From Aureobasidium sp. EXF-3400 (taxonomy: Eukaryota; Ascomycota; Dothideomycetes; Dothideales; Saccotheciaceae): 59,104 nucleotides of DNA. The position numbers and the translations under genes are program-made. The stretch is taken from the NCBI GenBank assembly GCA_024195585.1, contig SWBL01000324.1, forward strand, positions 1 to 59,104, written 5' to 3'. Each line of letters begins with the position of its first letter. Positions within the stretch are counted from its first letter, which is position 1. Positions 11,863 through 24,310 of the stretch are shown here, piece after piece. The notes beneath the pieces were generated by a model that saw nothing but the letters and a program-made list of their open reading frames with translations, had not been told where the DNA came from and ran no database searches.

Positions 11863-13532
11863 ATGGCCGTCTCGACTCGTGCGCAGTTGCGTATCATTGT
11901 TGCTGGAGCTGTTGTCATCTTCTTCTCTTTGTTCTACTTCCGCAGCTCGCTACATGTCGACGAACACATTGACTCATTGACGACACTATATGATGCCAAA
12001 GAGAATGTTGAATCTGAGGTATGCTTGCACTCGTGTGGCGAAGACTGACCCTTTGCTGAAATCTGGGTCTGCAGATATCTGATTCGCCTGTCTCGAGCCC
12101 TGTGCCTACTGTGCTTTCATTGCCCGAAGCATACACCTCGCGGCCGAAGCAAGACGAGTTCTGTTCCGCTCTTTTCTCTCCTGCCTACCTAGACAACCTG
12201 AGCCGAAACCGCACATCTTTCTGCGACCCAAGCGGAAGCACATCGACACTGGAGTGCTTCTCTACACGCATAGTGAAAGGCAGACTCGACACCTTGTGTA
12301 TTGCTTCCAATGTAGCATTCCATCGCCGCAAGAGAAAGTTCTACATGGATTGCGCTCACGACCCGGAAAATCCGTTTTACAAAGTGTTCCCAGAGTATAT
12401 GATGTGGACAGGTCTGCAGTATATCTTCAAGGAACACATTGGACTCAAGGATCCGGAGCGACTGCAAAGGAGTCGGGAAAAGAGATCTTCGGAGGCAAAG
12501 AAGTTTGGCGTCGTTGCGAGACGTGAGGGAGCGGGTTCTCCACACGGGAGTGCTGCTAATGTCTGGCATAACCTTGTAGAGCTGATGAGTTACTACATGA
12601 CCCTGGATGTGCTGACTATGAGCACCTCGCCCCATGCCGAAGACAAAGGAGCAGCCTACTACAACCCCGAAGTCGACAAGGCGAACACGCAAGTCATTGT
12701 GGTGGATGGCCACAAAAAGGGACCTTACTTCGATCTATGGGACTTCTTCTCAGACCCCACCCGTAACCCGACACTCAAGCTATCCGAAGATGCGAAAGTC
12801 GACGCAGAAGCCGAAGAGCAAGAAGATCTCGAATTCTTCGATCGTGTTGTTCTTCCTCTTCCTGGTGCTTCGAATCCTTTCTGGGAAGGAACATGGACGC
12901 CACACCACTGCAGTCAATCCGATCTAGGACGTGTCTTTAGCGAGCGCGTGCTAACTCACTATAATGCCACGACCACCGACCTACCCTCGCTAGACGAGAA
13001 AGCAATGGATCTATCCGCCCTGCCTCCCAAATGGCCAAAGAAAATCTCCGAACCCCTGCAAGTGCTGATCGTCAAACGAGCAACGACCCGCCGCATCGAC
13101 GACCTCGAAGGCAAACTCGCCGCACTGAAAAAACTATATCCCAGCGTCGTGTTCAACGTCCGCGATCTCAGCGACTACACGTTCGCCGAGCAAGTCCGTA
13201 TGGTGCACAGTCATCAAATACTTGTCGGGGTACACGGCGCCGCAATGACGCATCTCTTTTTCCTGCCTGGTCGTCCTAATGCCCCTTCGTCCACTGTGGT
13301 AGAGATCCTCCCGCATAAACTCGGGCACAGGGGTTACAGGAACTTAGCGTTGATGATGGGACATCGCTACATCAGTGTGCATGCCGACAACGATATGGAA
13401 GGAAAAGACTTCCACGGCTTGGATCTTGAGGTCGAGAATTCAAAGTATGTGGATGCTGTGGGCACGGCGATTAAAGCGTCATTCCACAGGGGTTTGCAGG
13501 AGATGGATATTGAGACCGTCAAGACTGCTTAG
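11863..13532 (+). CDS. GT61 family glycosyltransferase (EOGT-like), type II membrane protein
   Basis: Exons 11863-12018 and 12075-13532 (56-nt intron, phase 0) give 537 residues. The first ATG in frame (MAVSTRAQLRIIV) is followed directly by a signal anchor at about residues 9-26, giving a Golgi/ER type II layout. The GT61 (DUF563) catalytic region is C-terminal: the hallmark VHSHQILVGVHGAAMTHLFF and then VVEILPHKLGHRGYRNLA. Family members include EOGT (O-GlcNAc on EGF repeats), plant xylosyl- and arabinosyltransferases, and many fungal cell-surface enzymes. Donor and acceptor cannot be read from sequence. It is likely to modify secreted glycoproteins or capsule-like glycans. Confidence 0.88.
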
Positions 13533-13877
13533 GCTCAGTAGTCACCTGCTGCATGGTTGAATGTGCGATTTTGAGCTGCTGGTTACATGCATATAAAGGT
13601 TCGCGGTTGAATTACATTGGGCTTCGACGAATCTCATTAGATAAAGGATGAGCTGATGATAGAATTATTATGAGATCGTGTCTTTCGTTCTCACATTTCT
13701 GTGTTTGCTAGAATTCGAGCAGACTTGTTAACTTTGCATCACAGAATCTCTACTGAAATATGGCTCGAGTGGATTAAAATACTTTTGTTTCATCATGTAG
13801 ACATGGAATCTACTGTCTCCGAAAGATTGCGTCTTCGACGCAAATATCTATGTAATAAGTTCTTCTCTCAGGTCTGT
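13533..13877. other. Convergent 3' ends, GT61 / NMA111
   Basis: These 345 bp separate the stop codons of two convergent genes. The region is AT-rich, as expected for 3' UTRs and polyadenylation. Nothing else is seen. Confidence 0.5.
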
Positions 13878-16800
13878 CTATGCCATCGGCCCTTCATCGC
13901 CCATCTCGACATCACCAGGCGCAGCTTCTTGAGTGGCCTCAGGCAAGTCGCCCTGACCAGCCTTGACCTTGCCATGTTCATATGTAACTCTTCTCCATCC
14001 CTCCTTCTCATTGGGATCCTTCAGGAACTCAATAGTAGGGAAGTAGTGCTCATTCTTCTTCATTGTGGCAACCCAAGGTTGGTTGTCAAAAGTCATAATC
14101 TTCAGACGGAAGTAGGTGTTGTCGGGGATCTTGTTGGTCTCCTCAACAAACTTGTCGAGGTCTGGTGTAGATACGCCGTTGACGTGCGTGATGAAATTCG
14201 TAGGCGCGAGGCCGTACATGTATGCTGGTGAACCTGCAATGCGCAAGGAAATGTAGACATCCGAGTGCACCTTCTTGATTTGTTGGCGCACGGCGTGATG
14301 AGGACGGTGCAGAACGGCACCACAGAAGACGACGGCTCTGTCAGTCTCAAACTCGTGTGTCGGCACAGTCGAAACCTTGAGCTTAATCTCCTCTCTCTTG
14401 CGAAGGATGACGGCGTCGAGGTACTCGTTTCTGTACATGACATCGAAGTCTGTGACGCGTGTAACAAGGCGGTCGTTGAGAGTGAGAATAATGTCACCCT
14501 CCATAAGGCCACCAAGATGGTCAGAATCGACCTTGCGAACGATGAAAAGTTGGTGTCTCTCAGGGTCCTCCTTTTCGACTCTGTCGATCCACTCCTGCGA
14601 GAGACCGTGAATACGAGCCTCACTCATTTGCATGATGTGTGTCTCGAGATTGAGGATACGCAACTGAGGTCTGTCTCCGTTCTTGATATCGTCAACAACA
14701 GCATGGAGAGCAGATGTAGACATGCCAAGGTGGTAAGACTGGTCGCGTCCATTAGGGGTGCGTTCACCGAGATATGTCATCCACAAGGCCTGAACAGTTC
14801 CGTCCTCAGCCACAAGCACACCACTTCCGCAACGCTCTGACAAGCTGGTGTCTACGGTGATAGCGTCCAGGTTGACGGCACGGTATCTGGGAGTCGTTGT
14901 GCTTGCTGGAATGGCGACTGATGTGATGTCAGTGACAGCTGTCTTAGCAACCACTGGTCTCAAGTTCTGGTTGAAGCCGAAGAAGATGGTACTCTCTCCC
15001 TGCTTGATAGGTGTAGTCGCGAGTTTGGCTGATTTGACAGGAGCTTGTACGAGGCTGGCATCATACTGCAAGATAGCGTAGTTCTGCAGAGGATGCATGA
15101 AGACGACCTTGCCATCAACAATGATCGAGTCAGCGACAGTGATGGTAATGTCACACATGTCATATGGCAAAATTGCTCTTGACACAATGACGAGACCCTT
15201 CTCAGCATCTATGACCAGACCAAAGCCAATCTTTCTCCCCTTAGGGAATCCATCCAAGCGGAGCGGTAGGCTGACCGAAACTCTGACAAAGCTTCGTACG
15301 ATGTCAACAGCAGCAGGATGTTGTGCGCCAGCCATCTGAATGAAGTTTGCCTTTTTAGGCTGGGGATCGGCAGCAGGGAGTTGCTCGGCAAGAGTCGTGG
15401 TGTCCCAGAGGCCAGTTTTATCGTTCCTGACGTGAAGAGACATTTTTCTGTGCCAATGTCTGTCAACGGAAATGATGGAGGTGTTTAGAGTGTGCATGTC
15501 ACGAAGATGCTTATAAGTGACCACAACACGAGCGCGATCAGGAATAGCCTTCATGACTTCAACAAAAGCATCGAGATTGGGCGTAGGCTTGTTGTCAATG
15601 GTCTGAACCAGCCAACCAAATTCGCAGCCCTCGAACCTAAAAGAGCCGCCGGATTCGCAGCAGTACACACCATTGTCCTTGAGGCTGACGGCATAGAATC
15701 GGGCTTGTTGGTAGGAGAGCTCGTGGAAAAGAGCACCAGCAGCCGAGACGTAGCGATCCGGAGTAATTCCATGTAAGTCGCCAACGTCAATAGTGGCTTC
15801 AAACTCTTCACCTCCTCTTTGCACGAGCAACTTGACTTGACCTCCCACGCTCGAATCCAGTATGTCGTCTAGGCGAACAAATTGTGTAAGAAGCTCGTCA
15901 TTGACCTTGATCAGAACATCACCCTCCTCAATCTTGCTATCCGCGGGACCTTTTGGCAGAACAACCTCAGCAACCAGCATACCAGTCTCCTTGGGGAACT
16001 TGGCGCGAACCTCGGCTTCACGCTCAGAGGTCAGGCCAAGTCTGCGGCACTCATCAAATGGCTTGATAAGGAATTGTGTTTGAATGCTTCCTCTTGAGAC
16101 ATGTTGTCCTTTTCTGACCAGTTCCAGCGCTCTTAGCGGTCGATCCAAGGGCAAGAAGTAGTCGGTTGCGGCACCATCTTGTCTTCCTCCAGCCTGCAAA
16201 GCGACAGCATAACCCTCGACATTGACGACAGGACTGCCCGAACTTCCTCCACTGGCAGCAGCGGCGGCCTGAATGTAGTTTGTGTTGAAATCGCAGTATC
16301 CTTCAGAGTACTCGGGAGCGTTTCTGTCCAATCTTGAAATGACACCAGACAAAATACTGAGCTTTTCTCCAGCATCGTTACCAACCACTCTGATTTCAGC
16401 ACCAATGCGTGCAAGGTCGGGGCGGAGTTCGATAGGAGCAAGCTTCATGTACTTGATGGCCTTCGGGTCGAACTTGAGGAAACCGAAGTCGTGAACGGGA
16501 TCGCGGTATACAGGGTAGACGTCGCACTCTTCGTGGTTGTCAAAGATGCAGTATCCCCAGAAGGGACCAGAACCAACGACGTGCTATACTATGTCAGCTT
16601 CGAGGGTAGAACATGTTATTAGGACCAGCTCACTCTGTTGGTCAGGATGTAACCATTCTCGGCATCAACAACGAAGCCGGTTGCTTCGCTCGACAAAGCC
16701 GGGTCTGTATCGAATGCGCTGGTCTGGCAGAAGTGGATAGAGACGACTTTTGAGACGACAGTCTCGATGGTGCGCTGCCATTCGACCGAGTCGGTGGTGG

Positions 16801-16966
16801 CGGCATGCATTACGGGTTGCGCATCGGCTTCATCGTCTTGTGAGAAGCCGTTGACAGGCTCTTCTGCCGTGGCATCTGATCTGAGCTGTTTCAGAGGTCT
16901 GTCCTGAGAAGAGCTTGGGTGTTCTTTACGCTTGACGCGAGCCTCTCCATTCTGCTGACCGTCCAT
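13878..16966 (-). CDS. nma111: Nma111 / HtrA-type serine protease with duplicated protease-PDZ units
   Basis: Exons on the minus strand are 16966-16634 and 16583-13878, giving 1012 residues. The 50-nt intron falls exactly before the catalytic His. Catalytic triad: H112 (TNRHVVG), D143 (HDFGFLKFD) and S226 (GGSSGSP); their spacing of 31 and 83 residues equals my recollection of yeast Nma111 (H121, D152, S235). A first PDZ-like unit follows, then a degenerate second protease domain (around [15 protein letters not shown]) and a second PDZ, as in the family. A basic stretch near the N-terminus (VKRKEH...DRPLKQLRS) suits nuclear import. Nma111 promotes apoptosis-like death under stress and degrades the inhibitor Bir1. 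An in-frame upstream ATG at 17170 would add 68 residues and is treated as a finding. Confidence 0.95.
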
Positions 16967-18151
16967 GCTATTGAGCGATGATGTGTAGCGCTGTGCTTGG
17001 GCCGATAGTGCGATTCGTGAAATGTGGGCGGTATGCAACTGAGAAGCAAATAATAAGGCGCGCGACGGGTTGGTAGAGGGGCGAAAGGCCGGTATCGATG
17101 TATGGAAAAGTCGAGGAAAGTGCGAAGAGGGACGGATTTCTCTCAAGAAGGTACAAAAGCCTCTTTGCATTCAGCTGTGCGCAAGCAGTCAAGCATGCGC
17201 TTTATATCCAAACAAAGAAAAAACGACGGCCGATGGTTTGATCGTTCCTTGGTTAAAAATTTTGGCTTCTTGTTCGTTCGATGACTTGCCATCACCTTGA
17301 TCATCAAGCGCCTGAACAGGCAACTCTGCCGACTTCACTGTTTCTCGTCCAACTTCAGCCCGTCTTACCTGTTGCAACCTCTTTCTCTCAATGCACAACT
17401 CATCACACATTTACACACATGTCTTGGATTTTCCGTAGCCAAGGACTTCTGAATCCGTGCCTTGTTAGATTTCAGACCTCCTTTGTCTCTCCGACATGAA
17501 TGCGGTCGGTCAGCTTCAGTTATGCAACGCTTATGCACGCTTTGTGCAAATCCTCAATCATCACCTCGATACGAAGAGAATGGTAGGTTCTGTATGAAGG
17601 TATTGTGGGCATCAATGGTTGTTCCGTGTGAAGCTAGCTATTGTGAGCTCCGCCTTCACTTCAATGGGACTCAGGTCCCTACTTGCGGCCTCACCTCGCC
17701 GGAAGAGCCTCTCACTCTTGATCAAGTCTCCGACTCTCTCTCAACTTGTTTTAAACTCTTTTCTCTCAAGTTCCTCTCTTTTTCTTCTTCTCTCCAACAA
17801 TCTCCTCTCGACCTTGCTTCTCTCCCACGCAACCTTTGCCGTCTTCTACCTTACCTTGACCTCAACTTCTTCTCCATCCATCGACGTGTCGATCACGTCC
17901 TGGCTATCTAGATACAAAGTTCCATTCGCACTATTCTCTCCTACAACAGGTAACATCTTTCTGTTCCATCTTCTGGTTCTTCTCGGGCCTGCCTCACACA
18001 ATACCCATCCATCGACCTAGACTTTCACCCTTGCAGCTCACTCCACATCCTCTTCACACCACCATCTGTTTATTGCACCCTGTTTCTTCTCTCTCATCTC
18101 GTGGGACCTGCACGCAAATCTGCCGATCAAGTCCCCTGACAGTCCTTCAGC
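16967..18151. promoter_or_regulatory. Divergent upstream region with long CT-rich leader
   Basis: About 1.2 kb between the NMA111 start and the start at 18152. The first 200 bp on the minus strand are open in the NMA111 frame. From about 17690 to 18060 the plus strand is strikingly pyrimidine-rich, typical of strong fungal promoters and leaders. A plausible 5'-UTR intron lies at about 17949-18036 (GTAACA...TTGCAG). No independent gene was recognised. Confidence 0.45.
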
Positions 18152-19993
18152 ATGAGCAACGAGTCTCGCCGTCACAAGACGTTCCCAGGCAACATGGCAC
18201 CTAGCCACGCTGCTGCTTACGGCCACCACGACCAAAGATCTCAGCAACCATCCACCGGTAGACCTGGTAGCGCTAATGCACAGCAAATGTCCCCTTCGCA
18301 GCAGGTATTCGATGCAACTTTCTGGAACAACTCATCGCCTACTGCGCAATACTACGAACCTACACAAGTCGTTCCTCAGAGCGCTTCCTTCAACAGTGCC
18401 TCTTACATGCCCAACCATCAGAACATGCAATCCTTCCCTCCCACTTCTTTTGGTAACCCCAGCTACCAGGCTCCCTTCGATCCTGCGACACAGATGCTGC
18501 AAAACTGGACAATGGCACAATCTAGGTACAGCCCAAGCATGCAGTACTCCTTGCAGCACTATCCCATGCAGCAAGTTTCTATGCAACAGACTCCTTTTGA
18601 ACAGACCACTTTTGAGCAAACCTCAGCTCAGCAAGCCCAAGCACAGCCGCACTCTGATGTCAACCAAGATCCTGAAGCCGCTGATGCAAACTTCGGCAAC
18701 TACGTCGACTTCGACATGGATGATGACCCCAGCGCTCAGCTGATGGCGGAGTTAACATCAGAAATACCCGAATCTGCCCGCTTTCCCACCCTCCCTGAAG
18801 CACGGGACAACAAGTACCAGGACGAGAATCAAGGCTGGGGCAGCTCTGTGGTCAACCCCACCGAGTTTGGCCTTCACAACTCGATGTTCCCGAACGCTCA
18901 AGCCCATCAGAATGCTGGCTTTGAACCTTTCAAGAGTTTCGAGTCACAACTTCCAGTCACCGAGGCCGAAAAGACCCAAGAAGACCAACTGGCACAGCAA
19001 ATCGAGCAAGTTGTTGCGGGCTTGATTGATGAGGGCATGCAAGATGTTGTTCCTGAGGAACAGACTACCATCGGATACGCGTAAGTTTTGACCACATAAT
19101 TTGTTTGAAGGTCTACTAAACATACTGCTGCAGACCCGAGTACAACGGCGCAACTGTCTCGACCGCCCATGATCACAATACCATCGCCGATGAACGTCTT
19201 GAGCACTCTTCATCTGCAGGAGAAGCATCTTTTCCTATTGACGGCACGGAGCAAAGTGAGAATTTTACTGCTGGACCTGTCGATGATCCAAGCAATGCTG
19301 TTGAGAGTGACGTTGAAGAGGAAGATGTCATACAAGAGGACGACCTTGCACAAGAGCATGCTGTTGGTAGCCATGAAGGTCAAGATGAGGTTTCCGACCG
19401 TGACACAGAAGAAGGCGATTCGGACGAAGAAGAAGCCACCGCCGACGAGAACGCCGGAGTCGAGGACGCAGAGGTTGTTATCTCTGATGCTGAGCCATCC
19501 TCTGATCAAGAGGCGCACGATTCTGGTGCCGAAGTTCCTCGTCAAGTCGAGTTTGAGGGTCACACGCTCACCGAAGGCATCCAGAAGACCATCAAGAAGA
19601 CGATCGCGAAGAAGGAGGACAGAGAGCTCCACCAAAAGGCCTTCAAGTTGCAGCCTCATCACATCCCCGAGCATCGCTATTGGGTTGCCATACTCATGCA
19701 CACCATGCAGCCCCAGAAGGCCAAAGTCGAGAAGGACTTTGTCTGGCTCAAAGCCCACAAGGTAAGTTTGATCCATCCGCAACCTCATCAACAAGCTGCT
19801 AACATCCTGGTAGACCAACACGGTCGAGACAATGTGGAACAAGTACCGCGAGGTGACCACCGAGGAGCAGCACCAGATCCTCTTTTGCGGAAGAGTCCCA
19901 CAATTCACCGACACGCTGGAAGAGCTGGACAGATTCGGGGACAAGTTGATTGTCTTCCGCGCTGCCAAGCAGGAGGTTATCGTCATCGACTGA
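18152..19993 (+). CDS. Low-complexity Q-rich/acidic protein of unknown function
   Basis: Exons 18152-19080, 19134-19761 and 19814-19993 give 578 residues; both introns begin GTAAGTTT and the phases agree. Residues about 90-175 are rich in Gln, Met, Pro and Tyr with repeated QQTPFEQTTFEQTSAQQ-like units. Residues about 340-440 are strongly acidic (EEEDVIQEDD, GDSDEEEATADEN). The last 120 residues are basic, then compactly folded in appearance (HRYWVAILMHTMQPQKAK, TNTVETMWNKYREVTTEEQ, FGDKLIVFRAAKQEVIVID). The folded C-terminus is the only part likely to be widely conserved. I do not recognise the family. Composition suggests a nuclear or condensate-forming regulator, which is inference only. 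Confidence 0.8.
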
Positions 19994-20396
19994 GCGACAG
20001 GACTTGTGCTGGACACAAAGTCTCATAGCAGATGTGAACTTTTGACATTTTAGGCGTTCACGACTCACGAACTACGACTTTCGCAGCAAGAGCGAATTGA
20101 AGATTGACGAAAGCTGGGACAACGGTTTCGAGCATTGAAGCAGAGGGAGGATGATTTCTTTTGTTAATGAGGCGACCACCTGCCACAGTTTCTTTTGCGT
20201 ACAGCCTGGATGCTCTATCAGCTAGAGGCTTCTCATCTTGGGAAGGTTTGCAGAAGGCCACGCGATAGGGATCAGTAGAACCTCTGGCCAGACAGGCTCA
20301 GTATCTTTTAACGAGTTTCATGAACACACTCTTTTGATGCAGCAAAACTCCACAACTCCTTTCTCCCATGGTATCAAATGCTCTTAAATCCACACA
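19994..20396. other. Convergent 3' ends
   Basis: 403 bp between the stop of the Q-rich/acidic gene and the stop of AP-2 sigma on the other strand. No coding signal or repeat was seen. Confidence 0.5.
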
Positions 20397-21123
20397 TCAC
20401 TCGAGCTTGTCCAAATGCTCCAACCTCGTCAACACGACCTGTTTACTCGTCTCTTCAATCTCGCCCGCCAAAAACACCTCGTCCAGAATAGCGTAGACCT
20501 GTCCCCACCATCTATGTCAGCATCCACCTCTCGTATGATATCTTCGCCTTTTGCTCTTTCTCTTACCTTGTAGAAGTTGAAGACGAGATCCAGCTCGCAC
20601 ACATTCCCAAAGAACTGATCCAGCACTTCGACAAAGAAGTGTATGGCTTCCAGGTACGCTAATTCGTTGTCATTTGCGTCTACACAGGCACAAAAGAAGA
20701 GACCGGCATAGCGACGGTAGACAATCTTTGAGGAGCCGCGGAATTCGACAAAGTTGGATTGATGTTTTTGATCGCGGGGAGCAACGAGACGGTGGATCTG
20801 TGGTGGTGCGGAGTGTCAGAGGAGGTTATGTTGGAATGGTTGCGAGAGGTAGGCTTCGTGGGTATTGCGGTTGGGAGGGGTGGTAGGTTGGTACGGAGGA
20901 AGGGGGTATGTACCTCGCCTTTTAGCTTTACTTTCTCTTCGTCCTGGTATAAGTGTCAGTGGTCTGCGAAACATGAATTGAGAGGAGATGTGCTTACGCT
21001 GTACGGCGCATACCATTTGGCCAAGCGCGTCTTTCCCCTAGGTCTTTCTTAGATTGTATGCTGTGAAGACGCATCCAGATAATCTTACTGTCGGTTTTGA
21101 ATCAGAATAAAGGAGAGAACCAT
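20397..21123 (-). CDS. aps2: AP-2 clathrin adaptor complex, sigma (small) subunit
   Basis: Five exons on the minus strand: 21123-21089, 21037-20998, 20943-20914, 20797-20567 and 20498-20397. They total 438 nt, or 145 residues, with every phase consistent. The spliced protein reads [20 protein letters not shown], then [20 protein letters not shown], then [40 protein letters not shown] and [20 protein letters not shown], ending [12 protein letters not shown]...LEHLDKLE. This is the complete longin-type sigma fold. The FYKVY and CELDLVFNF stretches favour AP-2 over AP-1 sigma. AP-2 selects cargo with dileucine motifs for clathrin-mediated endocytosis at the plasma membrane. The third exon is only 30 nt. 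The start is 466 bp from the divergent TFIIIC gene. Confidence 0.93.
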
Positions 21124-21589
21124 CGTGCCTGATTTGGCTTGACTGTCAGGCCGACGAGAAGATTACCTTGATCGTTGGTCTGGTCGCTGCCATCCATCAC
21201 CGACCCCACGATTGTCTTGGCGTTTGTGGATGCGGAGTTGGAGCCGCGAGTTTCTTGCTCTCAGGGAAAGAGCACTGTGACTTCTTCACGATCATCACAT
21301 CGAGGAGACATCGACGTCTTAAATCATTGGTCTGATACTGATGACACACGCGAACCTTTGTATTGCGATGTCGATGCTCTAAATCCAAAAGCCAACTCAA
21401 GGTAGCTGATTTTCTTTGACGCGTCCTTGTTCGGATCCAACATCTGAGCTTCTACTCATCCCACATTACGCGAGCTGCTTCTGCCCATCAGCTTGCTGTC
21501 CTAGCATCCCTCCGGCGAGTGCACCAATTCAAGGTTCTCGAGGCGTTTCTCACTAAATCTATCCTTCTTTGGAATAAAATCTCGTCATC
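21124..21589. promoter_or_regulatory. Divergent promoter, AP-2 sigma / TFIIIC subunit
   Basis: 466 bp between the two start codons. No TATA element is obvious and no known operator could be assigned. Confidence 0.4.
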
Positions 21590-24124
21590 ATGGTCTGGGA
21601 CAAATACAACCGCTCCAATGGCGGTGTCACTATCGACTTCTATCCGAACACACTCGACAACATCTTCTGGTCAAAGGAAGGAGTCATTGCTGTTGGGGGC
21701 AGTGATCACGTCAGTCTTTTCGTAAGTCTCAGAATCCTTGATACTAACCACGATTAACATTCTCAGGTACCACGTCTCAAAGCAATTGCATCAGACGAGA
21801 GAAGATGGGACAAGATCAACCTCAAAACCAGTTTCTTCACCCTCGATGATATTCAACTCCAACTCCCTTTGAGCTGGAAGAACTTCTCCATCGGCGAGGA
21901 AATGTCAGAGTCTTTTGTTCACGCCCTCGACTGGTCACCTCCAGGACTTGGCAAACACAAGCGAAGCGTCCTAGCCGTTCTAACTTCCAACCACGTACTA
22001 TCCATCTGGGAGTGCGTTGGAAAGCCAGAAATTGCCACAGACTGGGTGAGAGCCTGTGTCGTCAACCATGCCCTTCAAGCACACTATAAAGAAAAAGATG
22101 TCCAGAGTTCGGAAGAGAGCGAGCATGATCATTTCGAAAGAATGAGGGCAAAGCAACGCATCAGAGCATTTGCGTGGAGTCCAGCACTACCAAACTCTTC
22201 TTTATCAGGCGCTTCTGGTGACTCCACTACAGGAAGGCCATATCTAGCCGTCTCCAACGACCGTGGAGAAGTCTTGGTCATCGAGATACAGACACCTCAC
22301 AATGTCCTAGATCCAGATACAGCACGTTGGCGTCTCTCTATAGCGACTTCATTTGGTATCGATGTTCCAGAAACCAAGAAGTCGGCTCTGAATGCTTGCA
22401 TGCCAGTCACGTTCAAATGGAGAAGCCCCTTCGTGGATCAGTTGGCCTGGAGTCCATGGGCTCTAGACTCCAACAATATGCCGACCTCAATTCTGACCTT
22501 CACATCTCAATCGTCTCTACAGTGCACGAGTGTAAAGATTAACGACGAAAATCCACCCATGGATGTGATTGTTGGTTCTATCGTCTCGCTGATGGACGAG
22601 ATACCTGACACTCATGCAGCCGGATGTATAAGATGGGCCCCAAAACTGAACAGTGCAAAGGAGGCGTTCCTTGTGTACCCAACGCGAAGCTCGTTCTACT
22701 GTCTGCAAGCCCAGCCAGGTCTCAGCCTTGAATTCCAGGTCTCTGCACAAGAGATCAACACTCCTTGGGACGAGATTGCCGGTATGTTATGCGTAGAAGT
22801 ATTCACTGATGGCCATCTAACAATTCGCAGGCATGACTTATGTCCAAGACGATAACGAGAATATTTCTGTGCAAATCGCATATCATCTCGGCTCAGGGAC
22901 TGATCGCATCACCAGTCTGGCCTTACCTTTTACTGCAACTTCAGCCCTTGGCTCCACTAACTGGCAGCATGACTTGTTGAAAGGACAAAGACGCTTCAGT
23001 GATGAGTGGAATCTCGCAGGCAATGTCATGACTAGAGCTTATGGCTTGTGTACATCTCCCTTCGGCGATCTGGTTGCTGTTAATGTCAGCTTTCATCCCA
23101 GCGATGGAGTCGAGTACACAACGAATTCGGATGAGGTCTCGTATCTTATCACAAGTCAAAGTAATGACGATCTGCAATTTGCGCTCGCCGGATCTCCTCA
23201 CAATGCTTATGGTGAGTTCGCCTATGTCTTTTAAATTTTGACGAGACTGACGTTTGTTAGAATTGACTGCCGAGGCTTTACTCTCAAGCCTACAAAGTCT
23301 TGCTGTGCGCGAGTCTGAGGTTCTTGCTGATGAAGATCTTGTCATCGAGCAAATCACGCAAGCACTCGACCTTGCGGACTTGTCCTCAGGCGGCTTTAAC
23401 CAAGGACAGATCACAGAAGACACTCCGGTTGAGCTGATTGTGCGTCAAGTCCGGCAAAACATCTTATTCAACCGCGAGAGTGTACACAGTCGAGTGGTCC
23501 AGCTGCTGAAATATATCAAGGCGGACATACCTAAGACTCCGCCGCTCGATGCTACGGTAGTGCTTAAGATTGTTACAGAGGTCTCGCGGCTACCCCACTT
23601 CGTTGCAGACGCGAGTATCTTGAGCAACTCGATCATGCAGATCCATTGCCTGATTCTAGCGAAACTGCAAGCACGAGCTGGCAATGCCGACGCCGACACT
23701 TCAAACTCAGAGGAAGAAGAGATTGAGAGGTGTGAGATATGCCACAGCAACATACCTTTTGAGAGTCTTCGATGGGCAAAGTGTGTCAACAATCATCAGT
23801 ATCGTAAGTTCACAGCGACCGTTCAGCTCAATGCTGGGTACTGACCATTCGCCAGCCCGTTGCACCCTAACCTTCCTCGCTATTCAAACACCAGGCACAG
23901 CTAAGGCTTGCTCTATATGCAATGCTCAGTACATCAATGAGTTCATGATGCCCGGCTTCAAAGTTAAAGACAGCAACGAAACAAGCACCAATATAAAACC
24001 AGATGGAGATGGGGATGAGACTATGCAAGGGACCACAGATCAGGAACCTCGAGTATCTCTGGCACGCATTCTTTTCGCGGCATGTGATAGATGCGTCTGT
24101 TGCGGAGGCAAATTTACTGGCTAA
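21590..24124 (+). CDS. Transcription factor IIIC 90-kDa-type subunit (delta N-terminal plus zinc finger)
   Basis: Exons 21590-21721, 21767-22781, 22831-23211, 23261-23803 and 23856-24124 give 779 residues with consistent phases. The N-terminal half has beta-propeller features of the TFIIIC_delta domain (FVHALDWSPPGLG, RIRAFAWSPALP, YLAVSNDRGEVLVIEIQT, FVDQLAWSPWALD). The C-terminus holds the TFIIIC putative zinc finger with Cys/His clusters: ERCEICHSNIPFESLRWAKC, NNHQYPRCTLTFLAIQ, ACSICNAQYI and CDRCVCCGGKFTG. Relatives are human GTF3C4 and the fission yeast Sfc9 type. TFIIIC recognises A and B boxes of tRNA genes and recruits TFIIIB/Pol III. The exon 4/5 junction restores HQYPRCTLTF, which is strong support for the model. 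Confidence 0.9.
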
Positions 24125-24310
24125 TCTTAGTATGCAACTACCCGCATTCCTCAGCACAATGGTGTGTTTACCACTCGATTTCCGTACAAGGCCATATGGC
24201 AACACGGACTATCTCGACACTATCGCGAGACATCGACGAGATGTGTTCGATCTATTAGGTATCAAGAGCAACTGAATCCAAGTCGCCTTCTTGCGCACCA
24301 TCACCTCAAT

